A stretch of DNA of 64,000 nucleotides from Fallopia convolvulus (GCA_964016875.1 OZ024729.1:20356494-20420493); one strand, 5' to 3'. Positions 1-10,637 are shown, counted from the stretch's first letter. Notes: generated by a model from the sequence alone, not told the origin. Made by a program: numbers and translations.

Positions 1-178
1 CAGATCTTATAGCATAAGAGGAGTCCACAACATTGACTCCTTTAGCGCCAGTTCTTTTGTTGAATTGCCTTGAGTTCTGAGATAGCTCAGAAAAGAGCTC
101 AAGGGCATCCGCTGGTGTCTTGTTCATCAGGCTTCCACCGCAATCTGCATTCACCATTCTGCGCTCATCGTCCAATAA
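1..178 (-). pseudogene. gag, C-terminal segment of the outer Athila element (partial)
   Basis: Read on the minus strand from 178, the frame is open to the window edge and continues the gag reading frame broken at 1487. It includes the segment MVNADCGGSLMNKTPADA, matching the conserved part of Athila gag just before the nucleocapsid region (a Gly-Gly pair followed by NKTP and a helix). The two halves rejoin in register once the solo LTR and one copy of its TSD are removed. No zinc knuckle is visible because it would lie left of position 1. Confidence 0.75.
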
Positions 179-183
179 TCCAC

Positions 184-1481
184 TGACTCGGCGAAAATCG
201 TTATTGCCAAGATCAAAAATAAATAACCCTAAACTACTAACTAGTATAGTAAGTAAGTAAGGGGTCGAACCCAAGAGAATCGGAATTCTGAATAATCACC
301 AGGAAACAAGACAGGGGTTTAGGGAAGTTTAAGCAAACAAACAAACAAACAAATAATATTTGGGATTAAATCAATGGAAGGAAAAGCAGAGTTTATTCAA
401 TCAATTTCACCTTTTTAATCATTCAATCATCAATTCATCCACTTTTCTATTAATTCCCAGGTTAATTCCAATCCTTATAAAAGATTTTCGCTTGTCCACG
501 GTTCAAGCGAAATTGTGATATGAACAAGAACGCTTAATTCAAATCATGCAAAATATTAAGGATATTAATTCATGCAATCAAGCTACGAGTCTCATGCATA
601 AAATAACAATCAAACACTCTTTCTCAATTCTAGTCCACGGTCCTAGAAAAGAGTTGTTTCAAGGATAAATAAGATTGCACAGACAACAATCAAACTAATC
701 CAAAGAATAGAATATCAATCAAATTAAACAAGTTGCGCACCAAGAGAAATCAATTGATAAACATAAAATTAAGCACAAGAGTTTTGATATTAACCAAGGG
801 ATAGAAAAGTTACCAGAATCTCACGAATTACATAAAAAGGCTTCCTTGATTAAACCAACTCCAAGGGAAATTAGTTCTCTATAATAAAACTAAAAACTGG
901 AATACTCTGAAAAGTATGCTAGAATGTGACTCTAAAGTGAAAACGAAACTAAGCTTAAACAGTAGAAAATAAATCCGAAACCCTAAGATATAATAATATA
1001 AAAAGATAGAATAAAACGAGACGGAGGCGGCGCTGAAACCTCAAAATCCGCAGGCGCGGAATCAAACCGCGAGCGTGGATCCTCAGTCCTCCTCGGCCGC
1101 GGAAACTCCTCGAACCGCGAGCGCGGTTGTGAACCGCGGGCGCGGATCCTGCGACAACATTCTAGTGTCAACTTCGGAGGTGGTTTTGACCCACTTAGAG
1201 TTGGAATTTGAACTCGCCGTAAAAACACGAATTGTATCTCTTCGAGTTAGCTTTCCCATGATACCAAATTCAGCTTCATCCGATCACCGTAGCTCCCGAA
1301 CGATGCGTCACAAGAAAGTGGCGTCAAAACAACTCCAAATCAACACTTGTCTTCAAAACTCTTGCAATTCTTCAAATCGTGTCTTCGGTCTTCATATTAC
1401 AATTATGCTCAAAACTAACCTAAACACACTCAAATCATACCTAAAATACAAGAGTTAACCTATACTAAATAGAGTGTATCA
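184..1481 (-). repeat. Solo LTR inserted in Athila gag, TSD TCCAC
   Basis: The 1298-bp block starts TGACTCGG and ends GTGTATCA. It is flanked by TCCAC at 179-183 and 1482-1486. No PBS, PPT or coding sequence adjoins it, so it is a solo LTR left by LTR-LTR recombination. It is clearly but distantly related to the outer element's LTR at 2215-3479: both share a stretch near the right-hand LTR end in element orientation, a GC-rich palindromic block (1020-1160) and a CTTC-rich tail. Orientation is taken from that similarity. Confidence 0.85.
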
Positions 1482-1486
1482 TCCAC

Positions 1487-2135
1487 CAAAGAAGTAAAGC
1501 ACCAGGTCTTGATCAGAGTACCCATGATAAGGACAACTAGCACACAGTCTCTTGAAACGCTCATGATAATCATACAGGCTCTCTCCAGCATGTTGTTCAA
1601 TGTTGCTCAGGCTCTTCTTCAAACTGTTCTGTTTTGTGGCGGGAAAATACTTCTCCAAGAATGTTGCTTTCATCTTAGTCCAAGTATTAATGGAGCCTGG
1701 AGAAAGATAGTAGAGCAACTCATTGGCTGAATCCTTCAAAGAGAAAGGAAACGCCCTCAGCTTGATCTGATTTTCAGTTACATCAGCAGGCTTCATACTT
1801 GAGTAGACCTGATCAAATTCAGCAAGATGCTTGTTGGGATCTTCTCCACCCTTCCCATGGAATTGGGGCAAAACATGGATCAACCCTGACTTCAACTCAA
1901 ACTTGACACCATCATTCAGTGCAGGGAACTGTACAGCCAGGGGTTGTTGTTGAAATTTCGGGGCAGTTAGCTGCCTCAAAGTCTGATCTCCCATTATCTC
2001 AGGTTTAGCAGAATTCAAGTTGAATGGCAATTCACGGAGTAGATTCTGGGCTTCACGTCTATACCTGGAAAGAGTCCTTTCAATCTCTGAATCAAAAGGC
2101 AAAATAGAAGAATTAGTAGCACGGGTGTGGACCAT
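1487..2135 (-). pseudogene. gag, N-terminal part of the outer Athila element
   Basis: The ATG at 2135 lies 57 bp downstream of the PBS. About 216 gag residues are readable. The retrotransposon gag core occupies roughly residues 70-216, with motifs FPFSLKDSANELLYYL, LEKYFPATKQNSL and YHERFKRLCASCPYHG, the usual order for Athila gag. The reading frame is broken only by the LTR insertion at 1481, after which it resumes at 178. Gag would form the virus-like particle in the cytoplasm. No stop codon precedes the insertion, so the host element may have been fairly intact when hit. Confidence 0.85.
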
Positions 2136-2191
2136 AAACTAGGGTCCACACCAGAGTTGGTAACAATAAAAACTTAGAATAAAACAAAGTG

Positions 2192-2209
2192 TCCCCGGCA
2201 ACGGCGCCA
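2192..2209 (-). other. Primer binding site, tRNA-Asp
   Basis: On the minus strand this reads TGGCGCCGTTGCCGGGGA, complementary to the 3' end of plant tRNA-Asp. It sits 5 bp inside the LTR end at 2215. It fixes the element's orientation and lineage. Confidence 0.9.
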
Positions 2210-2214
2210 AAATT

Positions 2215-3479
2215 TGACTGGCTTAAAGTCATCGTGCCAAATCAAAAATAAATCCCTACTAACTCAACTAGTATAGTTGGTAAGTCGGGGTCGTACCCAA
2301 GAGACACTTGTATTCTAAGTTATATTATTATCAACTCAAAAAGGTAATAAAGGGGGGATTTTGGAATTGTAAACTAAAATTAGGGAAAATTAAACAAAGC
2401 AAAGCAATAAATCAAACAAGGAAAGATTGGGTTTTTATCAATTGAGGAAAACAATCCTATTATAGTATCCACTTCCTTCATCAAGTTATTGATCATTGAT
2501 TCAAACAAGTTATTTCCTTTGGTTATTCCTATCCTGATCAGATATAATAAACAAGCCAATGGGTCATGTAAATACTTAACATCCAAACAACTCATGAAAC
2601 GATCATAAATCACAAGGATATTAGCAATGAGAACAAGGATATGCAGGATACATGCAAATTGAGTTCTAACGAGTCAAACAATAAGCATGCAATCAAATAT
2701 CTTTCTCAATGGTTTTAGTTCAACGAGTTCTAAAACATTGAGTTGCTACAATGATTAGGTTTTACTACGAGAAAACCTAGATCTAGCAATAGAGAGTACT
2801 AATTTCAACTAGGTGATCAATCAAGTAGAAATCAACACAATCAATATTCATTAAGCATAAGAGAATTGAAATAACCTGTAGAAATAAACCTGAATTGTAG
2901 AATCTGATAATAAACTTGAATATGAAAGCTTCAACTTGAATAGAATTTTAGGAATTTAGTTCTCCATAAGAGAGAAAATACAAAAGTCTGAATAATGGAA
3001 ACTAGGTCTAAGAGAGAGAGATTTCAAAACAAGGCTGAAAAACTAGGTTAAGTAGTCTCGAACTATCCATACGAAAACAAAATAATCAGAAATAATTATA
3101 ATAAAGATAGATAGATAGAGCAGTCGTCGCCTCGGATAATTGCTGACGTGGACCTCCGCGGGCGCGGTGAACAACCTCTGCGATCGCGAAACTGTAGAAC
3201 TCCCAATCCGAGTCAACGTTGACCCGCGACTGCGGCCTTGTGCCACCGCGATCGCGGATCTGATACTTGGCTCCACCGTGGACTACTCTAATCCGCGGCC
3301 TGCACTTGATTCTTCAAACTTTGTCTTCAAATCTTCCAATTTCTTCAAGTCTTCGGTCTTCTCTTCATTTGTCATTACAAGCACTAAAAAGACCTAAATC
3401 TATATATAAAATGTATTATCTAATCTTAGTTATGTTATATGAAATACATCATATCATAAATTTGAACAGTTAACTCACA
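2215..3479 (-). repeat. 5' LTR of the outer Athila element
   Basis: The LTR abuts the PBS; its inner end reads CCAGTCA on the minus strand. The outer end is estimated near 3477-3479, where similarity to the solo LTR at 184-1481 stops. A GC-rich block at 3130-3300 holds several CCGCG-N2-CGCGG palindromes, including CCGCGATCGCGG. An AT-rich promoter-like stretch follows in element orientation (about 3050-3125). The outer boundary could be off by tens of bases. Confidence 0.75.
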
Positions 3480-4269
3480 TGAAGAGACGTTTTCAAATTT
3501 ATAGGCACACAATGTGAACGGTCTTTGTATATTTTTAATTTCTTGTTTTTAATGCATTCAATTAAATTATTTAATAGGTCAAATTTCTTTTTTAAGAATG
3601 AGACGAGATTTATTGTAAATTTGAACGGATGATCTTTGATCTATTAAAAAGCAAAAGCTATAAAAATTGTGAAATTAAATGACATTTCATATTCCACCTA
3701 TTCATTATCTACTATTATATAATATCACTTTTAGTATAGTTTTGTTTCACCAATAATATTTTTCTAACTAATATGGGTTTAATGACATTATAAAAAACCT
3801 TATTATTTGTATGAGCATTAATTGTCAAGATGTTTAAGTTTATAGTATTATAGATTAGAATGATACAAAATATTAAATCTGCAACATTATACCCTAAAAA
3901 ATGCAATAACAACACTACAATAGCTGGTGAAACCAGGTCAAGTACAAGACACACAAATAACATTAAAAGTAAAATTATATACAAATATTCTTATAAAAAA
4001 TATAATAAAATATATTATTGTTCATTATAAACTTTTCTAATACTTATAACCCAAATTAAACAAAGGAATTAATGAAATAATGTCAAAAACAAATGTGATT
4101 CTTTATTGAAAATTTAAACCACTAGTATTCTCCAATCAATATCCAAACTAAAATTGTACTCCCTTCAATCGAAAATAACTTATGTCTTAGTTGTTGACAC
4201 AAGATTTTATAAAATATAAATTAACTTTTAGTTTTTTTCTCAATTTTAAATATTTATAACCTTTGAGCT
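3480..4269. other. AT-rich DNA, no gene seen
   Basis: About 790 bp of AT-rich sequence flanking the Athila LTR. No coding signal, RNA gene or clear repeat structure is visible. A minus-strand open frame at 3715-3984 has low-complexity hydrophobic content and is not credible as a gene. Confidence 0.5.
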
Positions 4270-5078
4270 TGTTAGATTCCAAGGACCGAAATAAACGGGT
4301 GATGTGTCGTGGGTTTTCACCACTTCACATATAAGGTCGGGATCTACCTTCTAACCCAAAAGCTTAAGCCAATGGGTAGAGATTCACCCTTCTTTATATG
4401 CTAGTGGTTTATTTTATGTATTTCCAATGTGGAAAGACACATTTTTTTAACACGCCCCTCAAGTGGTAATTAGCCTGGCCTAGTTAGCGCTTGAACATTT
4501 TTTTATGACGAGTCTAGTGTAATAAATGATGGCCCGTTTTTTCTTTATACTAGGAAAACCAAATCCGAATCGAACTTGCTCTGATATCATGTTAGATTCC
4601 GGGGACTGAAATAAACGGGTCAGGGGTCAGGGGTTTTTACCACTACACATATAAGGTCGGGATCTACCTTCTAACCTAAAAGCTTAAGCTAATGGGTAGA
4701 GATTCACCCTTCTTTATATGCTAGTGGTTTATATTATGTATTTCCAATGTGGAAAGACACATTTTTTTCAACACGCCCCTTAAGTGGTAATTAGCCTAGC
4801 CTAGTTAGCACTTGAACATTTTTTTATGACGAGTCTAGTGTAATAAATGCTGACCCTTTTTTTCTTTATACCAGGAAAACCAGACGCGAATCGAACATGC
4901 TCTGATATCATGTTAGATTCCGGGGACCGAAATAAACGGGTGACGAGTCAAGGGTTTTTACCACTTTACATATAAGGTTGGGATCCACCTTCTAACCCAA
5001 AAACTTAAGCCATTGGGCAAGGTTTCACTTTTTCTTTATATGCTAGTGGCATTATTGTATGATTGGTCAATGTGGAAA
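4270..5078 (-). mobile_element. Tandem TRIM element (three LTRs, two internal domains)
   Basis: A unit of 320-321 bp repeats 2.5 times: plus-strand copies begin TGTTAGATTCC at 4270, 4590 and 4911. On the minus strand each unit has an LTR of about 172 bp ending in CTAACA, then TGATATCAGAGC (an initiator tRNA-Met PBS with one mismatch), about 148 bp of non-coding internal DNA, and a purine-rich GAGGGGCGTG tract before the next LTR. That is the LTR-internal-LTR-internal-LTR arrangement of terminal-repeat retrotransposons in miniature. The third LTR is degraded at its outer end and no TSD could be read. Confidence 0.75.
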
Positions 5079-5149
5079 CTTTTTTCTCCAATAGAGTCAA
5101 TGAATGAACAATATTGATCAAATAAGATAAATTTTAAGAACAGTTTTCA

Positions 5150-5404
5150 AAATCACAATCATCGCCGATATTCAATCATAGTCATCGCCCATATTCAAGC
5201 ACCACTATTCACAATCACTTCCATTCTCCTCACTTCCGTCACCATCACTTCCCATAAAATCACAATCAGAATCACAGTCACACTCAAAATCAAAGTCAAA
5301 ATCACAATAACACTTACAACCACAATTACGATCGCAAACACAATCACAATTACAATCATAGTTACATTTGAAATCACAATTACAATCACAAACACGATTA
5401 TATT
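5150..5404. repeat. Degenerate TCACAA hexanucleotide repeat
   Basis: About 250 bp is dominated by variants of TCACAA/TCACAATTACAA, very purine/pyrimidine biased. The open minus-strand frame here (Val/Ile-rich) is a product of the repeat and not a gene. Confidence 0.75.
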
Positions 5405-5609
5405 TATAATCAGAGAGAGGAACCTTGATTTAAAATGATAATAATGATAATAACTATAATAAACAAAAGGGAGTATTATTCATCAATAGAGTAGGATATG
5501 AAAACTGTTATTGAAATTAGTCATAATTTAACCACTAATACGTCACATTTTTTTATCGGGGGAAGTAGTAGAAAGAACTTTAACCAATAGTAAAAAAATG
5601 TTTAATAAA

Positions 5610-5697
5610 AATAAACGTGAAGAGAAAGGAGCCATTTCAACATATATATTCAAGGTAAAATAAACGTGAAGAGAAAGGAGCCATTTCAACATATATG
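5610..5697 (+). repeat. Tandem 49-bp duplication
   Basis: The segment starting ATAAACGTGAAGAGAAAGG at 5611 recurs at 5660, nearly identical over about 38 bp. It lies directly left of the LINE's apparent 5' end. No matching copy is seen at the LINE 3' end near 22112, so it is not its target-site duplication. Confidence 0.75.
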
Positions 5698-5699
5698 TT

Positions 5700-7718
5700 T
5701 AAGACCTAATCATCTCTGCAAGGTGGCACAAATATTCCGTCTCAATCAATCACGGGGTGCGCAAAGGGGCATTCATCAAATCTGGAGCGATGTCCTGGGT
5801 GGCGGCGCTGAGGCGGCTTCTGATGTACAAGCTAGGGGGTGTGCTCTTGCGCGACGCCTCGATTTACCCCAGACGGCGACATTTCAAGGGCCATCTAAGT
5901 TGTGTCATAAATACCTTGGTGGAGAACCGGCGGTTCATCCCCCATCTCTGATTGGCTCCCGCAATAACAAAAAAGTTACAAAGGCCCTTCTCTTGGTGGC
6001 TCTGGTGTTCTTCCTCGAGTCAAAGGATTTTCAGATCCGACAAGATCTACAGTGGCCAGAGGAATCTCTTCTCAAGCAAAACCTTGCGAAATCAATAGTT
6101 GGTTGGTGGATCTGGTGCGTTCGGTCACTCCGGTGGGCGGCGCTCACTGCTGTCCCGCCATTCGGGGGTCGGCCAACCCATTCGCCCTCATTGGCGATGC
6201 CTGGCAGGCGGTGGTTCTATCACAAGTGGTGGAGGCGGCGGCGGGGTTCTGGGCGGTTTCAAATGGCGCTTTTGCGGTGCGGTTTAGTCTTCGCCCTCGC
6301 TTGTGCCCATTTATGTTGTTTACGCATACCCCGATATACTTTATCCAAATCTCCCCTTGCCTTTCAAGAGGCCTGTCTTTGCTGGTTTCCATGTTTTATA
6401 CCCATAACTCGTTTAATCATTCCTACCAAATGAACTTTAATTATCCAGTTTGTCAACCCTTGCTTGTTTCAAGGAGCCTGGAGAGGATCTTGTGGTCCTT
6501 AAACAAACGTACAGATTGTAACCTCTACTTGTGTCTTGTACATACCCTTGAAACGTGTTATGTCTACTATGATTTGAAAACCTCTATTCCAATTGCAATT
6601 GGAACGTGAAAACCCCATTTGTTGTTGTAAGGATTGCATGTGAACCCTTCCTTTTATTTTGGGTGTGTTTTTGGAGTTTCACTATCTGCTCCACTCAACA
6701 TGCTTTCAGCAAAAATCAATTGAAGGACTTCTTGCTTTCGGGTAAGAAACTTGACAAAATTGTATCAACAAATCTCGAAATCGATGGGAGATCCCCAAGA
6801 ATTTCAGCCTTCAAAAGCTGAATGTGTCGAATAACTCGGCCTACTTTGTATCAACTCTTTAAAAAAAATTGTAATTATCTCGTTAGTGCAACCAAATTGC
6901 TTAACAGCTTCGTGCTTTTAAAGGATCTTGTCTTTCTTCCTGTCATTGGCAAGGAGAAAGGTGCGTCAAAAAAACTAGCTAAAGAAGGGATACAACCCCT
7001 AGAAACCAAGCTGCTTAACCACCAAATGTGTTGTACCAAAATACTAATGTCTTTTGTTTATTTCGGTGGGTTTTTTTTAATCAGTCTGCTTGTTGTTATA
7101 GTCTGTTTGTTTGTTTGCAGCCTCTTCTGTGAGGCGTTGTGCAGAACCATTTCCCAAACTAAAGTCTAACCACCAAATTCAGGAGAACTGCCTGAAGGAA
7201 ATATCCTCCAAAAGGCAAAAAAGCCAAGCTAATGCCAAAAGCACCGTAGCCAATACCAAAAATGAACTGCTAAGAATCACAAACAAGGGCAAGAGATCCC
7301 ATGGATCTCGTGTTTATACCATTACCAGTGTGAACTCGAGAAAATCAAACCAAAACGACATAATAATAAAAAAAATGATAAATAATGACGGAAAAAAGGA
7401 AACTCCCTACTGTGATATATCACCCACAAAATATAGTTGTAAAGCGTACCATATCGCCCTTGCAAAAGAGCACCTAATAAACCCTGGGTACAACAACATA
7501 AAAAAGAAAATAAGGGAATTCATCGACATAAAAACAAAGGGGGTAACCCGTAGGTTTGGGATAAAATCCCCAAGTGACAAATATAAGACCACTAAAATGA
7601 TCAATGCTAAACCCCTTGCTAAATCACCCAATAAGCATATTTCAATTTTTTTGAAAACATTGTCTAGGATGTTTCCCCATCCTCCGATGACCAAAAACCA
7701 CAAACTAGATGATTATTT
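5700..7718 (+). pseudogene. LINE 5'UTR and degraded ORF1 region
   Basis: About 5700-6400 is GC-rich leader-like DNA. The last open stretch (7111-7722) encodes a Lys-rich, basic segment compatible with the nucleic-acid-binding C-terminal part of a plant L1 ORF1, but neither a DUF4283 core nor a zinc knuckle can be recognised, so the assignment rests on position. Its stop TGA at 7720 overlaps the ORF2 ATG at 7719 as ATGA. Several frameshifts and stops lie upstream. Confidence 0.45.
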
Positions 7719-8460
7719 ATGAAGATTTGCATGTGGAACTGCAGGGGCATTTTGCGTAGGTCTTTTTGGACCGAAGTCAACGCGTTATGCCGCCTCGAAA
7801 ATATCCACCTATTATCTCTAGTTGGAATAAAAGCCCAAGACCCACCAAAAAGCAAATTATGGCAAAAAGTTGGCTTTGACTCTATCGAGTTTATTCCAGC
7901 TAATGCATTCATTGGGGGGATATGTGTTCTCTGGAAGGGATCACAACTCTCGAATTAAGAATCCAAACTATCCACAAAGATACTGCTTCATCGGGTTCCA
8001 TTACACAAATCTGGAAACAAACAATGAATTAATCATAATATTTGCCTACGCTCCGCCAAGGCCGCAAGATAAGGACCAGTTCTGGACTAAACTTAAACTG
8101 TTTATCCAGAATTGTAACCTTCCCTGTATCATTATGGGAGACCACAACGAAATTGAACACCCAAACGAAAAACAAGGGGGCGCCAATCCTAAACACTCCA
8201 GGTTTGAACGACTTATCAATTTTAAAAACGAATGAGACGTTTGTGATATTCTGAGGTTTGGTAACAAATTCACATGGAGAAGATCCAAAAACCTCGAAAA
8301 TACAACTTTTGAGAAATTAGACCGCACCCTAGTAAGCAACCAGATTATACAATGGTATTCGTCTATAGCAACAAAAAACCACGCCTTCTCATCCTCAGAT
8401 CACTGCCCTATCTCGTGCGATCTCCCAACAGGAGTACCATTCAAAGCACAACTATTCAAA
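7719..8460 (+). pseudogene. LINE ORF2: apurinic endonuclease (EEP) domain
   Basis: The start MKICMWNCRGI is the classic first motif of the plant L1 endonuclease, which nicks target DNA. Later motifs are GGICVLWKG (about residue 66), AYAPPRP (about 8044), IIMGDHNEI (about 8132, His where Phe is usual) and a C-terminal SSSDHCPIS (about 8390), giving the expected order. The domain is split by a frameshift near 7920 and by a TGA at 8233, where Trp is expected. It is non-functional as read. Confidence 0.8.
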
Positions 8461-9362
8461 TTTGAGATGATGTGGACCTCTAGAAAAGACTTCCAAAACG
8501 TCATCAAGCAACCCTGACATTACAACGCAGGTGGATCACACATGTTTAATCTCATCAAAAAAATACAACTACTTAAAACAAAAGCAAAAGCATGGAATAA
8601 ACATACTTTTGAAAATATTTTCGAACAAATCAAAAACTAGATGAGGACCTAATTCAAATCCAAAAAGATATCATTGAACACCAAAACACGCAACTAATTC
8701 AAAAGCATGAAAGATTGTCGAAGAAACGACCGTGCCTCATTAATTTCCACAACTCAAATTGGAAAAAAGGGCTAAAAACTCGCACATTAAACTAAATGAT
8801 AAAAATACCAAATACTTCCATCGGATTGCTAGCGGTAGAAGGAATAGAACCAATATGAAAGAAATCCGTACATCATAGGGCACACAAATATTCGGACTAG
8901 AAAACATCAAAACAAATATTAAACGGGACTTCCAAAACCGGTTCCGAGCTTTGGAAATAAACCGCACCAAACTCCAAGACATGACCCAAACCATCCAAAA
9001 AGAAATAACAGAAGCAGACAACACCGAGCTCACAAAGCCAGTATCGAACATTGAAATTAAGAATGCTATGTTCGACATCGGGGATGACAAATCTCCCGGC
9101 CCGGACGTAATGCCGACAAGCTTTTATAAAAAAATATTGGCATATCGTTGGCCTAGAGGTGACCAAAGCTGTTAAAAGCTTCTTTCACATAGGGAAAATT
9201 TTGAAACAAATCAACCACACATTTATAACCCTACTACCCAAATGTCAAAACCCCAATTCAACCAACCATTACAGGCCAATTAGCCTATGCAATACCATCT
9301 ATAAAGTAATCTCAAAGATTCTAACAAACCGCCTCAAAAACATCCTAAACAAACTTATCCAC
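8461..9362 (+). pseudogene. LINE ORF2: linker and N-terminal reverse transcriptase
   Basis: After a degraded linker, the RT fingers region is recognisable from DDKSPGPDVMPTSFYKK (9085-9135) and then ITLLPKCQNPNSTNHYRPIS followed by KVISKILTNRLK (9215-9340). Both are standard non-LTR RT blocks. A frameshift lies near 9150. The reading is cut at 9362 by insertion of E2, and the next RT block (MQGAFVQNRSIHDN) appears right after 19611, so the two parts were continuous before insertion. Confidence 0.85.
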
Positions 9363-10533
9363 TGATATCCGCTTTTTAGGTAGAATTTTAGTGTCTAGAT
9401 AGATTAGATTGAGTTGGTTTTAGTACTAGAGTTTTATGTTTTTGAGTCTTTTTGCTTTAGTTTTCGTATTTCCTTGAGATTTGGAAGCTACGCACCTTTT
9501 GTTTCTTTTTGTAGGAGTTTTGGAGCTTGGAAGAAGAGTTTGGAGCATTGCAAGAGAAGGTGGAGATTAAGCGCTCAAGTAAAGTTATTGAAGATCAAGT
9601 TTGAGCTTGGAAAGAGATAGAGAAATTCGTTACTAGAACATAGGAAAAAGAATCGAGTCAAACGGAGTTGTAACAAATCTTCTACGAAAGTTTTACTCAA
9701 GGTTGTTCGAACAAGCCCTCAGGAACGACCCTATGAGGGTCGTGCACGACCCTATCAAGGTCGTGCTAGACCCATGGAGATTACCAAGCCTCAGGACCGA
9801 CCACTAGGGGGGTCGTGCACGACCCACTTTGGGTTGTGCATGGCGCCGACTCTCCCTTATTCCGAGATCTTTATGGATATATTCTATCTTTTATTTTAGG
9901 AAGTAGTTTTATCTTGTTTCCTAGTTTAATTAGGGCTCATTTTCCTCTATAAAAAGGGGGGCTCTCTCTAGTTTTTAGAATTCGTTCTTGGAGGAGATTA
10001 AGAGGAAGACTTGGAGGACAAGTTGGAGAAATTTGTAAGACATCTTTGTTTTTATTTGAATTTTCGGTTTGTTTCCATGATCATGTCTTCTTCTTTCTTT
10101 TCTATGAGTGAGTAGTTTTCTTAGATTCTAGGGTTGGGTGAAAACCCAACACAATCATGCATGTCTAAACTTGAATTCATGACTTGAATGCTTGAAGATC
10201 ATATCTATCTATCTTGTGCTTAAATCCTTTGCGAAAGTTGAGGCATGTCTTGCAATTAACCTAAAAGAGAAAGTGTAAAGTTGATTGTTTTGACTAGTTC
10301 TAATAGGATTATTTGCGACAGTTGATATTCCTAGGTTGAAGGATAGATAGAGAGTTGTTTAATTTGCGACAGTTGACTTTTCTATGATCTAGATTGCATG
10401 ATAGTTGTGAATTCCTGTTGAAAGCATATGTGATTGATGTTGTGGTAGCCCTAGCCTGTTCAAGGGTTTCTTGAACAAATAAATTTATATTCAAGACCCC
10501 GCTGAGTATAGCGGAGTCAGGTTCGTCCACGGG
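9363..10533 (+). repeat. E2 5' LTR, rearranged at its U5 end
   Basis: It matches the 3' LTR from 9363 to 10456, except for a 31-bp deletion. It then departs: about 170 bp of U5 is missing and the last 77 bp of the LTR (equivalent to 19530-19606) is present in inverted orientation at 10457-10533. The PBS that should follow is absent. Two perfect GGGTCGTGCACGACCC palindromes lie at 9737-9752 and 9810-9825, about 120-210 bp upstream of the TATA box. Confidence 0.9.
9948..9955 (+). promoter_or_regulatory. TATA box of E2 5' LTR
   Basis: TATAAAAA in the context CCTCTATAAAAAGGGG; the same sequence recurs in the 3' LTR near 18819. It lies downstream of the palindrome cluster and about 600 bp before the LTR end, as expected for the U3/R border. 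Confidence 0.7.
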
Positions 10534-10637
10534 AGTGAGTAATAGTGCCTAGTTTAGTTGATATTTGGGGTTTGGGACTAGCCCTTACCCCTTTGTTTTT
10601 ATTTAAATTTTGTTTTCTTTGTTTTTGTTCGCAGTAT

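Larger units (their letters stand above)
1..3479 (-). mobile_element. Athila-type LTR retrotransposon, 5' part, cut by window edge
   Basis: In element orientation (minus strand) it shows, in order: a 5' LTR (3479-2215), a tRNA-Asp primer binding site (2209-2192) and gag (2135 down to 1). The rest lies beyond position 1. Gag is interrupted by a separate solo LTR at 184-1481 with its own target-site duplication. The tRNA-Asp PBS and the gag type place it in the Athila lineage of Ty3/gypsy. Its LTR carries CCGCGNNCGCGG-type palindromes. Confidence 0.85.
5700..9362 (+). mobile_element. L1-type LINE, 5' part, interrupted by E2
   Basis: Contains a GC-rich leader, a degraded ORF1 region, the endonuclease and the first part of reverse transcriptase. 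It breaks at 9362, where E2 begins, and resumes in RT at 19607 after E2 and its duplicated TCCAC. The left boundary is uncertain; 5700 follows the 49-bp duplication and is a working limit. Confidence 0.8.

Noticed and set aside
5195..5395. Val/Ile-rich minus-strand frame resembling a membrane protein
   Set aside because: Produced entirely by the TCACAA repeat.
5610..5697. 49-bp duplication as the LINE target-site duplication
   Set aside because: Both copies lie on the left side; nothing similar is present after the LINE tail near 22112.
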